Below, piece by piece: positions 1 to 7,937 of a DNA stretch of 64,000 bases. Under the pieces are notes generated by a model. The model saw only the letters and a list, made by a program, of their open reading frames with translations, did no database searches and was not told the origin of the DNA. Made by a program: the position numbers and the translations under genes. Each line of letters opens with the position of its first letter. Positions within the stretch are counted from its first letter, which is position 1. The stretch is from Muribaculaceae bacterium (GTDB lineage Bacteria; Bacteroidota; Bacteroidia; Bacteroidales; Muribaculaceae), in NCBI GenBank assembly GCA_023667015.1, contig JAMPAX010000001.1, forward strand, positions 177,186-241,185, read 5' to 3'.

Positions 1-96
1 ATTGTAAACTTTTGTTTTAAAAATTTGTTAAGTAATGTTAAAATATGTAAATTTAAAATTGATATCAATTGGAGAAGGGATTCGGTATATAAAAAA

Positions 97-546
97 TCAT
101 CGTTTATTGCGAAAAAAAGACTGGATTTGCATACGGGCTTCATCAGCGAAGAGTCCCGACTCGAGGATTGTCTTGGGATGGAAAGGTCCGCGAGGGGTTG
201 CATATAGACACCGGAATCCCCTTTTGGAGTCATCGGCTCCCCATACTACTCTACCAATTTGAGCCCAACCCAGAGCTGCGGCACACATAGCACAAGGTTC
301 AACAGTCACATAGAGGGTGCAATCTTTTAGATATTTTCCGCCAAGATAGTCGCTTGCTGCGGTGATAGCCTGCATTTCAGCGTGGGCAGTGACATCGCAG
401 AGACGTTCAGTAAGGTTGTGAGCTTTGGCAATTACCTTACCATTAACGGTTATTACAGCACCTACGGGGACTTCGTCTTCGGAGGATGCCAATTGCGCCT
501 CGTCGAGGGCGAGGCGCATGAATCTTTCATCTGAGTTTATAAACAT
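97..546 (-). CDS. tadA: tRNA-specific adenosine deaminase TadA
   Basis: A 149-residue cytidine/deoxycytidylate-deaminase-fold protein. The zinc site is visible as HAE (residues 55-57, with the catalytic glutamate) and PCAMC (84-88). Family knowledge: TadA converts adenosine to inosine at the wobble base of tRNA-Arg(ACG) in the cytoplasm and is usually essential. The length is normal for TadA. It is the last gene of a minus-strand run after ispH, separated by 73 bases that hold a short tandem repeat. A guanine or other nucleoside deaminase of the same fold is the alternative; length and motif spacing favour TadA. Confidence 0.88.
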   Translation of the reverse strand: MFINSDERFMRLALDEAQLASSEDEVPVGAVITVNGKVIAKAHNLTERLCDVTAHAEMQAITAASDYLGGKYLKDCTLYVTVEPCAMCAAALGWAQIGRVVWGADDSKRGFRCLYATPRGPFHPKTILESGLFADEARMQIQSFFRNKR

Positions 547-550
547 ATAT

Positions 551-585
551 GAGTTGATGAGTTGATGAGTTGATGAGTTGATGAG
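551..585. repeat. 8-base tandem repeat (GAGTTGAT)x4
   Basis: Four perfect copies of GAGTTGAT plus a partial fifth lie between tadA and ispH. Related GTTGATG-type runs occur at 15851-15930, 25118-25190 and 30487-30525, all between genes. It is simple-sequence DNA, not a CRISPR array. Confidence 0.85.
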
Positions 586-619
586 TTTGCTGACTGGAAG
601 CTCGTCTTCCTTGGGGTTG

Positions 620-1507
620 TTACTGTGTTAGGGAGTCGGCTACTTGCTTCATTAGCCAATGGGGGGTGGATGTCGCTCCACATATGCCTATGCTTTGTGC
701 ATCCTTTAGCCATTCGGGGTTGAGTTGAGATGGTGTTGAGATTAGATGAGTGTTGGAGTTCACTGAGAGACACTCGCCGAATAATACCTTGCCATTGGAG
801 CTTTTCTCACCGCTGACGAAGATGACTACATCATGAGAACGAGCGAAGTCGCGAATTTTCTGCATTCTGTTGGAGACTTGTCGGCAGATAGTGTCAAACC
901 ATTGAAACTTCCCTACCCTATCCTTATTTTTTATGGCCTCAACAATTTGATGAAAGCCGTCGAGCGATTTCGTAGTCTGCGAATATAAGAGAATATCGCG
1001 GTTAAGATCTAAATTCTCGAGTTCGGAGACATCTTGAATTACTACAGCCTTTCCGGCCGTCTGCCCTACAAGGCCATTTACCTCTGCATGCCCGGGTTTG
1101 CCATAAATAAGAATCAGCGGAGGGAGACTATCACCGGGGGCAGACTCAGAGTCAATAACTTCGGCTGCTGTCTTAATACGGCGTTGAAGTTGTAGCACTA
1201 CGGGGCAGGTAGCATCAATAATCTGAATATTATTTCTACGGGCAATTTCATATGTAGAGGGAGGTTCGCCATGAGCGCGCAGTAGCACCTTAACATCATG
1301 GAGCGACTCCAGGTCGGCATGAGTGATGGTCACAAGCCCCTTTTGCTTCAACCGCTCTACCTCTGCAGCATTATGCACAATATCACCGAGGCAGAAGAGA
1401 GAGCCCGAATTATCGAGCTCCTCCTCAGCCTTACGAATAGCAGTTACGACACCGAAACAGAAGCCTGAGCCGGTGTCGATTTCAATATTAGGAATATTCA
1501 TGCTCAT
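620..1507 (-). CDS. ispH: 4-hydroxy-3-methylbut-2-enyl diphosphate reductase IspH
   Basis: A 295-residue IspH/LytB protein. Three conserved cysteines that ligate the iron-sulfur cluster are seen: C17 in GFCFG, C101 in DATCPVV and C208 in DTICRQ. The substrate-binding histidines lie in RAHGEPPS (H79) and GHAEVNG (H140). Family knowledge: it catalyses the last step of the MEP isoprenoid pathway, giving IPP and DMAPP. The gene starts 12 bases after the glgB-cmk fusion stop, so the two are probably co-transcribed. Placement beside cytidylate kinase is, from memory, common in Bacteroidales. Met3 is an alternative start. Confidence 0.95.
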   Translation of the reverse strand: MSMNIPNIEIDTGSGFCFGVVTAIRKAEEELDNSGSLFCLGDIVHNAAEVERLKQKGLVTITHADLESLHDVKVLLRAHGEPPSTYEIARRNNIQIIDATCPVVLQLQRRIKTAAEVIDSESAPGDSLPPLILIYGKPGHAEVNGLVGQTAGKAVVIQDVSELENLDLNRDILLYSQTTKSLDGFHQIVEAIKNKDRVGKFQWFDTICRQVSNRMQKIRDFARSHDVVIFVSGEKSSNGKVLFGECLSVNSNTHLISTPSQLNPEWLKDAQSIGICGATSTPHWLMKQVADSLTQ

Positions 1508-1519
1508 AACAGGGTATCT

Positions 1520-4240
1520 TTACCCGTGGATTTTCATATGGAAAAAATCCAGTAGGATATGGAGTTGTTCCTGGCGAGAGATATTGTCGTTGTTAAGTTC
1601 GAAAGCATCGTGAGCCTTAATCAGAGGCGACTCCTTTCTATGGGTGTCGATGTAGTCGCGCTCCTTAATATTTGCGAGCACCTCCTTATACGAAACCTTT
1701 TGTCCCTTCTCCTCGAGTTCAAGGACACGGCGTTTAGCTCTGACCTCAGGAGAGGCATTGACAAACACCTTCATTTCCGCCTTCGGAAAAACAGTAGTAC
1801 CTATATCGCGTCCATCCATGACTATACCCTTAGCTTTGCCATACTTTTGCTGCAAGGCAGTAAGATGTTTCCGTACCTCCTTAATAGCAGACACGGGGCT
1901 GACAAGGGTGCTGACCTGCATACCGCGGATATCCTTCTCCACATCCTCGCCATTAAGCAGGGTATGCTGTTTGCCATCGGGGCATATCTTGAAAGAAATG
2001 TCGACATTTGGGAGAGCCTTGGTCAGAGCCTTCTCATCGATAAATCCATCATCGGCAATCATACCGTTGCGAATAGCGTAGAGAGTGACAGCACGATACA
2101 TCGCACCGCTGTCAACATAAAGATAACCGATAGCCGATGCCAATTCGCGAGCCATGGTGCTTTTTCCCGAAGAAGAATAGCCATCCACGGCGATAACAAT
2201 TCTTTTTTGAGCCTTTCTCAATACGAAAGCTGAACGGGCCGGGATATAGAGTTTAAGCACACCCTTGCCGGCGGGGAGATGTTCCGGGTCAGGCGTAGTA
2301 AAATGGCGCACAGAATCGTCGGAATTACCAAAACCGCCGAACTCAGGATTGTCCGTATCGAGTACTACCTCATATTCTCCTTCCGGAGCCGGGAAGGCAT
2401 AATTTTGGAAAGACTTGACAGGATTCCAGTTGAAGACGAAAATCATATCATCACGGCTGAAAGCCAAGATTTGGTCATCGTCCTTCTCCCAAAGACGCTC
2501 AATAGGGATATCCTCGAAATCGAATCTGGAAGCAGCCATAGAAATCATCGCATTGTCGAACCGATTAAGATACTTATACTTCAAGTCCTCACGATCCACG
2601 AGTTCCCATTGACGACGAGCATACTTATAGCTCCAGCCATTTCCCTCGCGTGGGAAATCAATCCATTCAGGATGTCCGAATTCATTACCCATAAAATTAA
2701 GGTATCCTCCGTTAATGGTAGCCAGAGTAGCCAGACGAATCATTTTATGAAGAGCGATACCACGGTTGACAGTAAAGTCATTATCATCGGTCATCATATG
2801 CCAGTACATCTCTTTATCAATTAGGCGGAAAATGATAGTTTTATCGCCTACGAGAGCTTGGTCGTGGCTTTCGCAATAAGAGATTGTCTTTTCATCCTTA
2901 CGTCTGTTGGTCAGTTCCCACCAGATAGACGAAGGCTTCCATTGCTCATCGGGGGATTCCTTGATAAGCTTGATCCAGAAATCAGGAATACCCATAGCCA
3001 TACGGTAATCGAATCCGAGGCCACCGGCCTTAAACGGAAGAGCAAGACCGGGCATACCGCTCATTTCCTCAGCAATAGAGATAGCATTGGGGTTAACCTC
3101 ATGGATAAGCAGATTCGCAAGGGTCAGATAGGTCAAGGCATTCGTGTCCTGATTACCATTATAATAGTCAGCGTACGAAGAAAACGCCTTGCCGAGGCCA
3201 TGATCATAATACAGCATTGAAGTTACCCCGTCAAAGCGAAAGCCGTCAAACTTATACTCCTCGAGCCAGAACTTACAATTAGAGAGCAAGAAATGGATAA
3301 CGGAATCCTTACCATAGTCAAAGAGCAGCGAGTCCCAAGCCGGATGTTCATGACGATCGCCGGGATAGAAATACAGATTAGGATCGCCATCAAGAAGGCC
3401 GAGACCTTCAGCCACATTCTTAACAGCATGAGAATGGACGATATCCATAATGACAGCAATACCCAAGGAATGAGCCTCATCAATGAGTTTTTTAAGATCA
3501 TCCGGGGTGCCGAAGCGTGAAGACGCTGCATAAAAACTGCTGACATGGTAGCCGAAAGATCCATAATAGGGATGCTCCTGGATCGCCATGATTTGGATAG
3601 CATTATAGCCATCGGCAGCGATACGAGGGAGGATTTTCTCGCGGAACTCATTGTAGGAGCCCACGCCCTTCTCCTGCTGAGCCATACCGATATGGCATTC
3701 ATATATCAGAAGAGGGTCTACATCCGGCACAAACTTTGGAATCCTAAACTCGTAGAGCTTCTTCGGGTCGTAGACCTTAGCGGAGAATATCTGTGTCTGC
3801 GGGTCTTGGACAACGTATGTAGCATAAGCCGGTATTCTCTCACCCGAGCCGCCGTCCCATTCTACAAACATCTTGTAGAGGTCGCCATCATGGATTTTGT
3901 CGGCCGGAAGAATTATTTCCCAAGCACCATTCTCCACCGGGGAGAGACGGAATCTCTCGTCAGGCTTCCAGTCAGAGAAAGAGCCAATAAGCCAGATTCC
4001 GGTAGCATTTGGAGCATATTCACGGAATACCCACCTACCATCACCGAGACGATGGAGACCGAAATACTTATATGCATTAGCGAAATCCGAAAGGGAACCA
4101 TGGGTATTAGCAGTAAGTTCCTTGAGCTTGTTGAGCACATCTTGATGGCGTCCATTGATAGCGTCAGCAAAAGGCTCGAGCCACGAATCGTGGCGTAAAA
4201 TATCAAGAGGTTTATCCTTATGGGGTTTATCCTTAGTCAT
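1520..4240 (-). CDS. glgB-cmk: Fusion protein: 1,4-alpha-glucan branching enzyme + cytidylate kinase
   Basis: One uninterrupted 906-codon frame carries two complete enzymes. Residues about 50-150 are a CBM48-type domain and 170-675 a GH13 branching enzyme of the eukaryote-like type: nucleophile D337 in GFRFDG, acid/base E391 in IAEEMSG, and D460 in ESHDQ. The glucan part ends at ARSAFVLRKA, the usual C-terminus, and from residue 679 a full cytidylate kinase follows (about 228 residues): P-loop GYSSSGKS at 687-694, DSGAMYR, and DGRDIGTTVFP. There is no stop or in-frame ATG at the junction (near 2207), where a separate cmk would be expected to begin with a Met. Family knowledge: branching enzyme makes alpha-1,6 branches in glycogen; Cmk phosphorylates CMP and dCMP. 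Both are cytoplasmic. The fusion could be real or come from a small indel or assembly error at the junction. Confidence 0.93.
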   Translation of the reverse strand: MTKDKPHKDKPLDILRHDSWLEPFADAINGRHQDVLNKLKELTANTHGSLSDFANAYKYFGLHRLGDGRWVFREYAPNATGIWLIGSFSDWKPDERFRLSPVENGAWEIILPADKIHDGDLYKMFVEWDGGSGERIPAYATYVVQDPQTQIFSAKVYDPKKLYEFRIPKFVPDVDPLLIYECHIGMAQQEKGVGSYNEFREKILPRIAADGYNAIQIMAIQEHPYYGSFGYHVSSFYAASSRFGTPDDLKKLIDEAHSLGIAVIMDIVHSHAVKNVAEGLGLLDGDPNLYFYPGDRHEHPAWDSLLFDYGKDSVIHFLLSNCKFWLEEYKFDGFRFDGVTSMLYYDHGLGKAFSSYADYYNGNQDTNALTYLTLANLLIHEVNPNAISIAEEMSGMPGLALPFKAGGLGFDYRMAMGIPDFWIKLIKESPDEQWKPSSIWWELTNRRKDEKTISYCESHDQALVGDKTIIFRLIDKEMYWHMMTDDNDFTVNRGIALHKMIRLATLATINGGYLNFMGNEFGHPEWIDFPREGNGWSYKYARRQWELVDREDLKYKYLNRFDNAMISMAASRFDFEDIPIERLWEKDDDQILAFSRDDMIFVFNWNPVKSFQNYAFPAPEGEYEVVLDTDNPEFGGFGNSDDSVRHFTTPDPEHLPAGKGVLKLYIPARSAFVLRKAQKRIVIAVDGYSSSGKSTMARELASAIGYLYVDSGAMYRAVTLYAIRNGMIADDGFIDEKALTKALPNVDISFKICPDGKQHTLLNGEDVEKDIRGMQVSTLVSPVSAIKEVRKHLTALQQKYGKAKGIVMDGRDIGTTVFPKAEMKVFVNASPEVRAKRRVLELEEKGQKVSYKEVLANIKERDYIDTHRKESPLIKAHDAFELNNDNISRQEQLHILLDFFHMKIHG

Positions 4241-4321
4241 ATCTATCTTAACAATCTGAATTACCTAATATAAAACAAAGAAAAGGGCAAAAAGTATCAC
4301 CGACTGACGAAAAGCATAAAA

Positions 4322-6184
4322 TTAGAATCTGTCGCGACGTCTTCGCTTAGGAGTACTTGGTCGATGGTGGCGAATCTTCTTCGGACGCTCCCAGAGCTCC
4401 TCTTCATTCTTATTAGTCGGGATAGCATTCAGACCCAGAGAAGCCATAAAATCATCATCATCATCGAGGCCACGCGAAGCCTTTCCCTGACCTTTCTTGT
4501 GAGAGCTCTTCGTCTCTGCCGCAGTAATCCGGGGGGTTACGGCCTCACTATCCTTAGTGTGATTAGCGAGGCGCGGTTTCTCAGGAGGCTCAAAGCCCTC
4601 AGCATATGTCTGATCCATACGCAGACCGAAACAATACTTCATCGAAGCGCGCAGAGCCTTAGCCGAAGGAGAGTTACTCTTCAAGACGCCCAACACACCG
4701 CTAATATAATCCTCCTTCGACTTATATCCCAACAGAGGAGCCACACCACAATCGCCAAGCATCGGCTTGTAATTAAACACCTTCAGAATTGCCTTATAAT
4801 CCTTGGTTTTCACCATATTATGGAAATCATTCTGAAGTTGAACAAAATTCTCTCGAGGTTTCAGCTGATAGATTAAACTCTCGATATGCGACTCCATAGC
4901 ATCGATATTCGAAAACTTAGCATCAATCCTACACTCCACATCACGCTTCACTTTATGACGGACATGCATCAACGCCTGTTCGTCGGCATGTTTTGCAAAC
5001 ATTTTGATAATCGAAGACTTCACCTTCGAGAGTACAGTTTCGGGCTTCTTACCGCGAGTCTTAGCCATGATGCGGATTACGTCCTCGAGCAAGAAAATAT
5101 TCTCCACTTCAGCCACCTCCGGCACGAAAATATTCTTGCGTCGCAGATAAGCCACCTCTACATCCGAACGACGGTCACGGTCCACGATGCCATGACTGTC
5201 AAGATGATGCATATACTTAAGGTCGTTGAACGAGCGAGTAGTCTCTATAACCTTATCGCATGAACCGAGCGGACGCACGGAAAAATCAGAGAAAACCAAT
5301 GCATAGAGCTTCGAATCAATACTATGGCGCGCATCGCCCTCAATAAATAGAACCGGCTTACGGCCGCCAATGAGATCGAAGAAAAGATCCTCCGAGAAAT
5401 TACCATACGGCAAGACATCATAACTCCACGATCGGGAAGAAGAATCATAACTCTTAATCCAAATACAGGTATTCTGAGTTCTGGAGGCCACAAAATCCTC
5501 ATCTACCGAATCATAGACAAACGTACAATCGGGACGTAACTGTTCAATGGAATTCCAGAGAGAATTCAAAATCGACGGATGGAGGAACAAAGAGGGAGAA
5601 TCGATAAAAATTACCGAATCATGGTCAGCGAAAAGGACAGCGGCGATATAATAGAACACAGTCTTTTCACCTTGAGAGAGGCTCGACAGAGAGATAAGGT
5701 CATCGCCGGCCCCCGTAGAAAACATCAGCAACCCTCCGGAGCGCACTACCCTATTAGAAGGGAAAAGATTCTCCCAAATAGCCTTTAGCTTATCGAGCTT
5801 AGTCTCAGCCAAATCCACCTTCTTACCCGAAGTATACTTTTTATCCTTAACGGAGAGAAGATAATCGAACTCATCGATAAAAAGCATGTAAGAGAGCTTA
5901 TCAATCTCGCTGACAGCATCGGTACGCATATAAGGTTGCGACTCCACCATCTTTCGATACATCGCATCTATCGAATTGGGTGATTGTGAAGAAGAATCCT
6001 GAGGGAAAGGAGCTTTCAGAGCCGACAGACAGAAAGCGCGGTCACCACAGAGGCGCACAAGCTCCTGCATAAATCGAGACTTACCTGCACCATTGCCACC
6101 GACCAAAGAAATCTGTCGGGTATCCGGAAGCAATGGAGAAGAATCCGCGCCCGTCTTGGCAGGGAGCAGAAGAGGAGAACTCAT
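4322..6184 (-). CDS. AAA-family ATPase with DUF4435 domain
   Basis: A 620-residue protein. The N-terminal ATPase shows a P-loop GGNGAGKS (29-36), an ABC-like signature LSQGEKT near 200 and a Walker B VIFIDSPS with a following HPS. From about 300 a DUF4435-type region is recognised (PVLFIEGDARHSID, GIVDRDRRSD), resembling the TOPRIM-like half of OLD-family nucleases. The C-terminus is low-complexity and basic (RRRRRD). Its start overlaps the ribE stop by four bases (ATGA), so translation is coupled. Function is unknown; related ATPase-DUF4435 proteins are linked to nucleic-acid transactions and sometimes phage defence, but nothing here proves that. Confidence 0.7.
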   Translation of the reverse strand: MSSPLLLPAKTGADSSPLLPDTRQISLVGGNGAGKSRFMQELVRLCGDRAFCLSALKAPFPQDSSSQSPNSIDAMYRKMVESQPYMRTDAVSEIDKLSYMLFIDEFDYLLSVKDKKYTSGKKVDLAETKLDKLKAIWENLFPSNRVVRSGGLLMFSTGAGDDLISLSSLSQGEKTVFYYIAAVLFADHDSVIFIDSPSLFLHPSILNSLWNSIEQLRPDCTFVYDSVDEDFVASRTQNTCIWIKSYDSSSRSWSYDVLPYGNFSEDLFFDLIGGRKPVLFIEGDARHSIDSKLYALVFSDFSVRPLGSCDKVIETTRSFNDLKYMHHLDSHGIVDRDRRSDVEVAYLRRKNIFVPEVAEVENIFLLEDVIRIMAKTRGKKPETVLSKVKSSIIKMFAKHADEQALMHVRHKVKRDVECRIDAKFSNIDAMESHIESLIYQLKPRENFVQLQNDFHNMVKTKDYKAILKVFNYKPMLGDCGVAPLLGYKSKEDYISGVLGVLKSNSPSAKALRASMKYCFGLRMDQTYAEGFEPPEKPRLANHTKDSEAVTPRITAAETKSSHKKGQGKASRGLDDDDDFMASLGLNAIPTNKNEEELWERPKKIRHHRPSTPKRRRRDRF

Positions 6185-6786
6185 GACAATGCAGAAATAC
6201 GGGCAATATACTTACCCACGATATCAAACTCCAGATTCACCTTAGAGCCGGGCTTAATGTTGCAGAAATTGGTATGTTCGAAAGTGAACGGGATAATAGC
6301 CACACGGAAAGAATCAGCCTCAGAGTCACATACAGTAAGGCTAACGCCATTGACCGTAACAGACCCTTTTTCTACAGTCACATACCCCTTACGCGCCAGT
6401 TCCGCAGAGAAATCATAGCGAAACTTAAAATATGTACTACCATCGGCATCCTCCACATACTCACATATGGCAGTAGTGTCTACATGGCCTTGAACAATAT
6501 GGCCATCGAGACGCCCGTCAATCTTCATAGAACGTTCCAGATTGACGAGGTCGCCCACCTTAAGGTCACCGAGATTAGAGCGAAGGAGAGTTTCACGAAT
6601 TGCAGTTACCGTATAGGTGCCATCACCGGGAAGATCCACCACAGTAAGGCAAACGCCATTGTGGGCCACACTTTGGTCGATATGGAGCTCATCAGTGAAT
6701 GGACAACTTAAAGTAATGTGCAAATTATCTTGATCACTACGCAGAGCCACAACCTTGGCAGCAGCTTCAACAATACCTGAGAACAT
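6181..6786 (-). CDS. ribE: Riboflavin synthase, alpha subunit
   Basis: A 201-residue protein made of two lumazine-binding repeats (about 1-97 and 98-190). It begins with the family hallmark MFSGIVE and keeps the paired VNGVCLTV-like motifs (NGVCLTV and NGVSLTV). Family knowledge: it dismutates two molecules of 6,7-dimethyl-8-ribityllumazine to riboflavin in the cytoplasm. Its stop overlaps the start of the AAA/DUF4435 gene; it lies 36 bases after the DUF4923 gene, so the three minus-strand genes are likely one transcript. No other riboflavin genes are in the window. Confidence 0.95.
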   Translation of the reverse strand: MFSGIVEAAAKVVALRSDQDNLHITLSCPFTDELHIDQSVAHNGVCLTVVDLPGDGTYTVTAIRETLLRSNLGDLKVGDLVNLERSMKIDGRLDGHIVQGHVDTTAICEYVEDADGSTYFKFRYDFSAELARKGYVTVEKGSVTVNGVSLTVCDSEADSFRVAIIPFTFEHTNFCNIKPGSKVNLEFDIVGKYIARISALS

Positions 6787-6822
6787 ACTAAAATTACTAT
6801 CTATTAAAGGTTTATATACAAA

Positions 6823-7641
6823 TTAGTTAGACACCTTATTCATAGCACCGGAAAACATCTTCAACAGCATTCCGAAACCGGAAGACATCGAAGAAGAATT
6901 ACCTTGAGCATCCTGATTGGAGGGTGTTGAGGGTGTTGAGGGATTCTTGAAGAGATTCAACAGAGAGGGAGTAGACTGATTGGACTCATTGGAAGCATTG
7001 GGAGCGTTTCCGGTTTTCGAGAGGCTAAAGCCCACACATAGACCATCATACTGGTCGAGAAGCTTGGCGGCAGTCTTCGCCATCTCCATGCCGGAGAAAG
7101 TAGCGATAGTAGAAATCAGCGACTTCAGCTTTGTTGCATCGAACATAATCTCAAGGTTGGAGGGAGACTTCTGGACGTATGCTGTCAGCGAGCCGATTTT
7201 CCTACCACCGAAAGCATTGAATGTAAACTCAAAAGACTTATCATCATTCTTAGTAACAGTTCCGGTAAGTGTCATTTTCTTGACCTTCAAGGTAAACGAG
7301 CCATCTTCGGAAAAAGTAAATACGGCTCCGGTCAGACCATACTGTTTGAAATAAGGGTCAAGTTTAGCCTCGATAGCGGCCGAAGCAGCTACACCTCCCG
7401 CCTTAGCCAGAGCATTTTCCGACTTAAAAGAGACAGCAGAACCATCGGCAGTCCACTCTCCCGCAAACTCACTAACAGAGATATCAGTTTTGGTGAGCAC
7501 ACCCTCGAGGATACCGCCCAACACATTACCCGAAGAAGACTCCTTAAGGCCGCTGAGAGCATCCTTAATACTCCAGGCGTAAGAACTTGAAGGAAAGAAA
7601 AGAGCAGAAAGAGCAAAAAGACAAAAAACAATATTTTTCAT
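6823..7641 (-). CDS. DUF4923 family secreted protein (lipocalin-like)
   Basis: A 272-residue protein with a signal peptide (1-22, cleavage after SYA). The mature part matches the DUF4923 pattern of Bacteroidales: AWSIKDAL, then an E(F)AGEW start to a lipocalin-like beta region, an ATAAK-type helix and YDGLCVGF near the end. The last 50 residues are Ser/Pro/Asn-rich (repeated STPSTPS), then a hydrophobic tail. It is probably periplasmic or outer-membrane associated; its function is unknown. First gene of a minus-strand unit with ribE and the AAA gene. Confidence 0.8.
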   Translation of the reverse strand: MKNIVFCLFALSALFFPSSSYAWSIKDALSGLKESSSGNVLGGILEGVLTKTDISVSEFAGEWTADGSAVSFKSENALAKAGGVAASAAIEAKLDPYFKQYGLTGAVFTFSEDGSFTLKVKKMTLTGTVTKNDDKSFEFTFNAFGGRKIGSLTAYVQKSPSNLEIMFDATKLKSLISTIATFSGMEMAKTAAKLLDQYDGLCVGFSLSKTGNAPNASNESNQSTPSLLNLFKNPSTPSTPSNQDAQGNSSSMSSGFGMLLKMFSGAMNKVSN

Positions 7642-7698
7642 ATACCAGATTAATTACAAATCACACAAATATAAACAAATTAGAAACAATAATTTCTG

Positions 7699-7706
7699 CA
7701 AAGATA
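7699..7706 (-). promoter_or_regulatory. Putative -7 element for the DUF4923-ribE-AAA unit
   Basis: Read on the minus strand this is TATCTTTG, a match to TAnnTTTG, about 58 bases upstream of the ATG. No good TTTG -33 box is seen at the right distance, so this is tentative. Confidence 0.4.
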
Positions 7707-7848
7707 CGATATTTTATCTAAATTAAAAATAGTTGAAGAGGTATAATAAAAAGGATTATTTAACATTTGGAAGAATCTAATCGGCATCTCTACGATTGGA
7801 CGATATGGAGTAAAAATAGGTTAAAACGACTAAAAAACGGATTAAAAA

Positions 7849-7879
7849 TTTGTAAATATATAGTTTTCTTATAATTTTG
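7849..7879 (+). promoter_or_regulatory. Bacteroidota-type promoter of the DUF4493/PCMD operon
   Basis: TTTG at 7849-7852 and TAATTTTG at 7872-7879, separated by 19 bases, fit the Bacteroidota housekeeping promoter. The predicted 5' leader before the ATG at 7938 is about 50 bases. It lies in the 296-base AT-rich divergent gap between the DUF4923 gene and the lipoprotein operon. Confidence 0.75.
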
Positions 7880-7937
7880 CGGAGAAAATGCCACATTACG
7901 GCTTCAGAACGCAAAAACACAATAACAACAAACTGAT

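Noticed and set aside
1559..2233. 224-codon plus-strand frame
   Set aside because: Antisense to the cytidylate kinase half of the fusion.
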